DNA of 64,000 nucleotides from Pseudomonas citronellolis (lineage in GTDB: Bacteria > Pseudomonadota > Gammaproteobacteria > Pseudomonadales > Pseudomonadaceae): NCBI RefSeq assembly GCF_900112375.1, contig NZ_FOLS01000011.1:62001-126000 (forward strand), given 5' to 3'. Positions 59,683 through 64,000 of this stretch are shown here, piece by piece. Below the pieces are notes generated by a model. The model saw nothing but the letters and a program-made list of their open reading frames with translations. It was not told where the DNA came from and ran no database searches. Position numbers and translations under genes: made by a program. The first letter of the stretch is position 1; each line of letters starts with the position of its first letter.

Positions 59683-60383
59683 GGCAGCAGGCGGTCGGTT
59701 TCCTTTTTCACCACCGCGTAGCACTCGCAGCTCAACTCCTCCAGCCTGGCCCGGTCGAGCACGGTGATGCGCCCCCGGCTGTACTCGATCACCCCTTGCT
59801 TCTGCAGCTTGCCGGCGGCCTCGGTGACGCCTTCGCGGCGTACGCCGAGCATGTTGGCGATCAGCTCCTGGGTCATGGTCAGTTGGTTGCTCGGCAGGCG
59901 GTCGAGGGACAGCAGCAGCCAGCGGCAGAGCTGCTGGTCGATGGAGTGGTGGCGGTTGCACACCGCGGTCTGGGCCATCTGGGTGATCAGCGCCTGGGTG
60001 TAGCGGAGCATCAGCTGGAGCATCTCGCCGTGGCGGTTGAACTCGTCCTTGATGCGTCGCCCGGACAGCCGGTAGACGCTGCCGGCGCTCTGCACGATGG
60101 CCCTGCTCGGGGTGCTTTCGCCGCCCATGAACACCGCGACGCCGATCAGGCCCTCGTTGCCGACCACCGAGATTTCCGCCGAGGCGCCGTTCTCCATCAC
60201 GTACAGCAGCGAGATGATGGCGTCGGTGGGGAAGAACACGTGGCGCATGGCGTCCCCGGATTCGTAGAGAACCTTGCCGAGGGGCAGGTGCTGCAGTTCC
60301 AGGTGGGGGAACAGGCGCTCCTGCACGGTGCCCGGCAATGCGGCCAGCAAATGGTTCTGCAGGGGGGAGGGGGTCTCTTGCAT
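59628..60383 (-). CDS. Crp/Fnr-family regulator
   Basis: A 251-aa protein from the ATG at 60383. The N-terminal cyclic-nucleotide-binding fold is seen as LGKVLYESGDAMRHVFFPTD, and the C-terminal winged helix as LTMTQELIANMLGVRREGVT. The FNR cysteines are absent. It reads divergently from the glucoamylase operon, whose promoter region it shares. Confidence 0.9.
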   Translation of the reverse strand: MQETPSPLQNHLLAALPGTVQERLFPHLELQHLPLGKVLYESGDAMRHVFFPTDAIISLLYVMENGASAEISVVGNEGLIGVAVFMGGESTPSRAIVQSAGSVYRLSGRRIKDEFNRHGEMLQLMLRYTQALITQMAQTAVCNRHHSIDQQLCRWLLLSLDRLPSNQLTMTQELIANMLGVRREGVTEAAGKLQKQGVIEYSRGRITVLDRARLEELSCECYAVVKKETDRLLPYVPTRPAAPSGGQRHKE

Positions 60384-60464
60384 AACAGCATCCTTCTTCA
60401 GGGAGAAAGCCTTTCCTCCGCTCTTTAGCATACACCTGGCTCTGCCGTTGGCCAGCCGCCCTGG

Positions 60465-60478
60465 GTACGCTGGCGCAC
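60465..60478. promoter_or_regulatory. Third copy of 14-bp palindrome
   Basis: GTACGCTGGCGCAC on the plus strand reads GTGCGCCAGCGTAC on the minus. It ends 81 bases before the crp-like start and 72 bases before the small gene at 60551. A minus-strand TATGCT (near 60432-60427) could be the -10 of the crp-like gene. Confidence 0.5.
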
Positions 60479-60550
60479 AGACCGGCACGGTTGCAGGCGC
60501 CCACGCTGGGGTGTCATGCAATTCCTGCCGATGGCAGGGGGAGAACCGGC

Positions 60551-60697
60551 ATGCTCGAAGGCATAGTGGTCGTCCTGGCCGCCCTGTGGTCGCTGGGGAT
60601 GATGACCTCGCACACGCTGGGCGGCTTTATCCACCTCCTGCTGGCCCTGGCGCTGCTTGCCCTGGTGCTGCTGATCGAGCGGGCACCCCGGTCGTAG
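60551..60697 (+). CDS. Lmo0937-family micro membrane protein, copy 2
   Basis: A 48-aa protein of the same length and plan as that at 58253: MLEGIVVVLAALWSLGMMTS then TLGGFIHLLLALALLALVL. It stands nine bases before the glucoamylase start, heading that operon. Confidence 0.82.
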   Translation: MLEGIVVVLAALWSLGMMTSHTLGGFIHLLLALALLALVLLIERAPRS

Positions 60698-60705
60698 CCG
60701 GCGAA

Positions 60706-62040
60706 ATGGACCTGTGCATCCCGTATTCGCCGACACAACTTTCCACGCTACCCGCCGGGAGGCTGCTGGAGCGGTTGCAGTGCGCGGCCTTCACCTATTT
60801 CCGGGAAAACCTGAACCCGCGCAACGGGCTGCTGGCTGACACTTCGCGCCCCGGTTCTCCGGTCAGCATCGCGGTGGTCGGTTTCGCCCTGAGCACCTAC
60901 CCGCTGGCGGTGCGGCACGGCTGGTTGACGCGTGCCCAAGCGCTGCGCTCCAGTCTTGCGGCGTTGCGATTCTTCGCCACCAGTGAGCAGAGCGACAAAC
61001 CCATGGCCAGCGGCTACAAGGGCTTCTACTACCACTTCCTGGATTTCCATAGCGGCACGCGGGCCTGGCGTTCGGAGCTGTCGATGATCGACAGCGCGCT
61101 GCTGATCGCCGGGATGCTCGCCGCCGGCGAATTCTTTAGCGGTGCCGACGCTGCAGAACGCGAACTGCGAGGCCTGGTCGAGCGGCTCTACCGGCGTGTC
61201 GACTGGTGCTGGGCGCAGGGCGGCGAAGCGACCATCCGCCAGGGCTGGAAGCCCGAGTGTGGCTTCCTGCACTACGGCTGGGAGGGCTACAGCGAGGCCA
61301 TCCTCCTGTATGCGCTGGCTCTTGGCTCGCCCAGCCAGCCGATAGCTGCCGACGGCTACCGCGCCTGGACCGCCACCTACCAGTGGGAGAACCTCTACGA
61401 CCACGACTACCTGTATGCCGGGCCGCTGTTCATCCACCAGTTCTCCCATGCTTGGATCGATTTCCGCGGCATTCGCGACCCGTTCATGGGCGAGAAGCGC
61501 TCGGATTACTTCGAGAACAGCCGGCGTGCCGCCTACATCCAGCGCGAATACGCACGGCGCAACCCACATGGGTTCGCCGGCTACTCGGAAAACTGCTGGG
61601 GCCTGTCGGCTTGCGACGGGCCGAGCGACGAACGGCCCGACCTGACCAACGAACGCCGCCGGCTGTTCGGCTATGCCGCCCGCGGCGTACCCTACGGCCC
61701 CGATGACGGTTCACTGTCGGCACCGGCACTGCTGGCGTCGTTGCCCTTCGCCGCGGAAATCGTCCTGCCAGCGCTGCGGCACATGCTCGCGTACTACCCA
61801 GAAATGTGCCGCGAAGGGCGCCTGGCCAGTAGCTTTAACCCGGGTCTGGCCGGCGCCGACGGGCGCGCCTGGGTGTCTGCCGGGCACTTTGGGCTGGACC
61901 AGGGCATCGTCCTGCTGATGATCGAGAACCACTGCAACCAGGGGCTCTGGCAACTGATGCGGCGCTCGCCCTACCTGCGCACCGGCCTGCGCCGCGCCGG
62001 GTTCCAGGGTGGCTGGCTGGATGCACGGGGAGCGAGCTGA
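60706..62040 (+). CDS. Glucoamylase-like protein (PF10091)
   Basis: A 444-aa protein: KGFYYHFLDFHSGTRAW, SELSMIDSALLIAGMLAAGE, then GLDQGIVLLMIENH near the end. These are hallmark stretches of the PF10091 fold, which also lies within the NdvB-like protein. No signal peptide. It could trim or release glucans. The stop overlaps the next start by one base. Confidence 0.9.
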   Translation: MDLCIPYSPTQLSTLPAGRLLERLQCAAFTYFRENLNPRNGLLADTSRPGSPVSIAVVGFALSTYPLAVRHGWLTRAQALRSSLAALRFFATSEQSDKPMASGYKGFYYHFLDFHSGTRAWRSELSMIDSALLIAGMLAAGEFFSGADAAERELRGLVERLYRRVDWCWAQGGEATIRQGWKPECGFLHYGWEGYSEAILLYALALGSPSQPIAADGYRAWTATYQWENLYDHDYLYAGPLFIHQFSHAWIDFRGIRDPFMGEKRSDYFENSRRAAYIQREYARRNPHGFAGYSENCWGLSACDGPSDERPDLTNERRRLFGYAARGVPYGPDDGSLSAPALLASLPFAAEIVLPALRHMLAYYPEMCREGRLASSFNPGLAGADGRAWVSAGHFGLDQGIVLLMIENHCNQGLWQLMRRSPYLRTGLRRAGFQGGWLDARGAS

Positions 62041-63551
62041 TGGCTGACGATGACCGGCCTGCGCAAGCTACCGCCGAGGCGGGCCTGGTGGCCAACGTAC
62101 CCCCGCCGCAGTGGCGCAACCCCCGTGCCAGCGGGCGCTACCACTTGGTGATCGTGGGTGCCGGCCCGGCCGGCCTGGCCGCGGCGAAAACCGCGCTGGC
62201 GCTGGGGGCTCGGGTGGCCCTGGTGGAGCGCCGGCTGATCGGCGGCGATTGCCTGAACGATGGCTGCGTGCCCTCGAAGACCTTGATCCGTACTGCCCGT
62301 CTGTACGCCGAGATGCGCGATGCACAGCGCTGTGGCGCGCGGGTGCCAGGAGATATCCAGGTCGATTTCGCCGCGGCGATGGCACGCGTGCGGCATATCC
62401 GCAGCCACCTGAGCGTGGCGGAGTCGGCGCTGCGCTTGCGTGCGCTGGGCGTCGAACTGTTTTTCGGCGAGGCGTGTTTCGTCGGCCCCGACACCCTGGC
62501 GGTCGACGGGCAACTGCTGCGCTTCCGCAAGGCCCTGGTCGCCACTGGTGCCCGGCCGAGCGTGCCACTGATTCCCGGTCTGGCAGAGGCCGGCTACCTG
62601 ACCAACGAGAACGTCTTCGACCTCCTCGACCTGCCACGGCGGCTGCTGGTGATCGGCGGTGGACCACTGGGTTGCGAACTGGCCCAGGCATTCTGCCGCC
62701 TCGGCGCGCGGACCAGCATAGTGCAGGATCTGCCGCTGTTCCTCGGCAACGAGGAGCGTGACGCCGCGCAGTTGTTGTCCGACGCCTTCGCCCGTGACGG
62801 CATCGAGGTACGCCTGAACACCCGGGTGCTGGGCGTGTGCTCGGTGGCCGGAGAAAAGCGCGTCGAGTTGCTCAGCGACGATTACCGGCACACGCTTGCC
62901 GTCGACACCATCCTCACCGGAATCGGCCACTCGCCGAACGTGCAGGGGCTGGGTCTGGAAGTCGCCGGCATCGACCACGGCGCCGTCGATGGCATCCGCG
63001 TTGACGATTTCCTTTGCACCAGCAACCCGAATGTCTACGCCGCCGGCGATGTCTGCCTGGAACACAAGTACACCCATACGGCGGCGGCCTCGGCGCACAT
63101 CGCCGTGCACAATGCGCTGTTCCGCGGCCGTCGGCGGATGAGCGCGCTGGTCGTGCCCTGGTGCACCTTCACCGACCCGGAGATCGCCCATGTCGGGCTC
63201 TACGTGCGCGAGGCCAACGAGCGGGGCATCCCCGTGAAGACCTTCACCATCCCGATGCACGAGGTCGACCGTGCGGTGACCGACGGCGAAACCGACGGTT
63301 TCGTGAAAATCCACGTCGGCGAAGGCAGCGACCGGATTCTCGGAGCGACCATAGTCGCCCGGCATGCCGGCGACATGATCAACGAGGTCACCCTGGCCAT
63401 GGTTGCGGGCATCGGCCTGCGCAGCCTGTCCAGGGTGATGCATGCTTACCCGACCCAGGCCGAGGCGATCCGCATGGCGGCCGACGCCTACACTCGGACT
63501 CGCTTGCCGGCCCGGATCAGGGCGCGCCTGACGCGCTGGCTGGAGCGTTGA
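62040..63551 (+). CDS. Pyridine-nucleotide disulfide oxidoreductase (mercuric-reductase-like)
   Basis: A 503-aa flavoprotein. FAD loop GAGPAGLAA at about 40, redox-active pair in CLNDGCVPSK, NAD(P) loop VIGGGPLGCELA, second FAD segment YAAGDVCLEH and dimer HAYPTQAE. The C-terminal Cys pair of mercuric reductase and its N-terminal metal-binding domain are absent, so mercury reduction is unlikely. It may reduce a disulfide or quinone with NAD(P)H. Confidence 0.9.
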   Translation: MADDDRPAQATAEAGLVANVPPPQWRNPRASGRYHLVIVGAGPAGLAAAKTALALGARVALVERRLIGGDCLNDGCVPSKTLIRTARLYAEMRDAQRCGARVPGDIQVDFAAAMARVRHIRSHLSVAESALRLRALGVELFFGEACFVGPDTLAVDGQLLRFRKALVATGARPSVPLIPGLAEAGYLTNENVFDLLDLPRRLLVIGGGPLGCELAQAFCRLGARTSIVQDLPLFLGNEERDAAQLLSDAFARDGIEVRLNTRVLGVCSVAGEKRVELLSDDYRHTLAVDTILTGIGHSPNVQGLGLEVAGIDHGAVDGIRVDDFLCTSNPNVYAAGDVCLEHKYTHTAAASAHIAVHNALFRGRRRMSALVVPWCTFTDPEIAHVGLYVREANERGIPVKTFTIPMHEVDRAVTDGETDGFVKIHVGEGSDRILGATIVARHAGDMINEVTLAMVAGIGLRSLSRVMHAYPTQAEAIRMAADAYTRTRLPARIRARLTRWLER

Positions 63552-63584
63552 ACGGTTACCCACGGCCCTCAAGGAGGACTTCCC

Positions 63585-64000
63585 ATGAAACTCGGCATGA
63601 TCGGACTGGGGCGCATGGGCGCCAACATGGCCCAGCGTCTGCTGCACGGCGGCCACCCGGTGGTCGGCTTCGACCCCAGGATCGAGGCCCGCGTGGCCCT
63701 CCAGGGGCAGGGCGCGGAAACCGTGGACTCCCTGGTCGCTCTGGTGGCGAAGCTGCCGCCGCCGCGGGCGCTCTGGCTGATGGTCCCCGCTGGCGAGGTC
63801 ACCGACGCCATCCTGGATGGCCTGCGGCCACTGCTGCAGGCCGGCGATACCCTGGTCGACGGCGGCAACTCCCGCTACCAGGACAGCCAGCGTCGGGCCG
63901 CGAGCTTCGCCGGGCAGGGTATCGGTTACGTGGATTGCGGCACCAGCGGCGGCGTCTGGGGCCTGGCCGAGGGCTACAGCCTGATGATCGGCGGCGACGA
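63585..64000 (+). CDS. gnd: 6-phosphogluconate dehydrogenase, decarboxylating (partial)
   Basis: The first 138 codons are present; the gene runs past the window. The Rossmann loop is GLGRMGANMA, and DGGNSRYQDSQRR and DCGTSGGVWGLAEGYSLM follow. These fit the shorter, about 300-aa decarboxylating type. AAGGAGG precedes the ATG. It yields ribulose-5-phosphate and NAD(P)H. Confidence 0.92.
   Translation, partial: MKLGMIGLGRMGANMAQRLLHGGHPVVGFDPRIEARVALQGQGAETVDSLVALVAKLPPPRALWLMVPAGEVTDAILDGLRPLLQAGDTLVDGGNSRYQDSQRRAASFAGQGIGYVDCGTSGGVWGLAEGYSLMIGGD

Noticed and set aside
62040-63551. Mercury-resistance gene merA
   Set aside because: The C-terminal Cys pair and the N-terminal metal-binding domain are missing and no other mer genes are nearby.
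45043-64000. Known transmissible heat-resistance locus (clpK, sHsp20 type)
   Set aside because: None of its hallmark chaperone or protease genes is present; only the general stress theme is shared.

Overview
The window is GC-rich Pseudomonas-type chromosome. Evidence: DUF1654-like protein, codon use, a tRNA-Pro(GGG) 3' half as phage attachment site. No species is claimed. It holds most of a lambda-like temperate siphophage prophage (left edge to about 40,693), a small graveyard of older phage and host fragments (40,740-44,130), and a host envelope/lipid/glucan gene island (45,043 to right edge).

The most notable system is a diversity-generating retroelement (DGR) at the left edge, all on the minus strand. 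In reading order it has two target genes with C-terminal variable repeats (1968-2447 and 1249-1848), an Avd accessory gene (838-1191), a 100-bp template repeat (581-680) and a reverse transcriptase cut by the window edge (1-575). By hand alignment VR1 differs from TR at 9 positions and VR2 at 8. All 17 differences fall at adenines of the TR sense strand, which is the signature of DGR mutagenic retrohoming.

Prophage layout. An early control region (2640-6101) has paired CI-operator triplets (OL about 3295-3378, OR about 5778-5850), a LexA-type box (3401-3416), CI, a YdaS/Cro-like protein and two cI-linked unknown genes. Replication and early functions follow (6114-11836): Rha-type regulator, O-like initiator with seven iterons inside the gene, P-like protein, Ref-like and VRR-NUC nucleases, and antiterminator Q. 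Then come holin, a probable cos region and lambda-type packaging, head and tail genes (12049-37988). Between tail tube and tail chaperone lies a P22 immI-like regulatory block (21967-25147: WYL/TerB-like, two ribbon-helix-helix proteins, antirepressor, membrane protein). The tail chaperone has a canonical T TTT TTC -1 frameshift site. The lysis cassette (38047-40209) has its two spanin genes split by a reverse-strand operon that looks like an anti-CRISPR/Aca-type locus, with a promoter covered by a perfect palindrome. The prophage ends in attR.

The host island encodes a 2842-aa NdvB-family glucan synthase, a slipin, a fatty-acid-hydroxylase/cyclopropane-synthase fusion, a triple-BON periplasmic protein, a fatty-acid desaturase, a Crp/Fnr regulator, two paralogous 48-aa membrane proteins, a PF10091-type glucoamylase, a pyridine-nucleotide disulfide oxidoreductase and 6-phosphogluconate dehydrogenase. 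Together these suggest membrane-lipid remodelling, periplasmic glucan and NADPH supply under stress. Three near-identical 14-bp palindromes (GTGCGC-NN-GCGCAC type) lie upstream of genes of this island.
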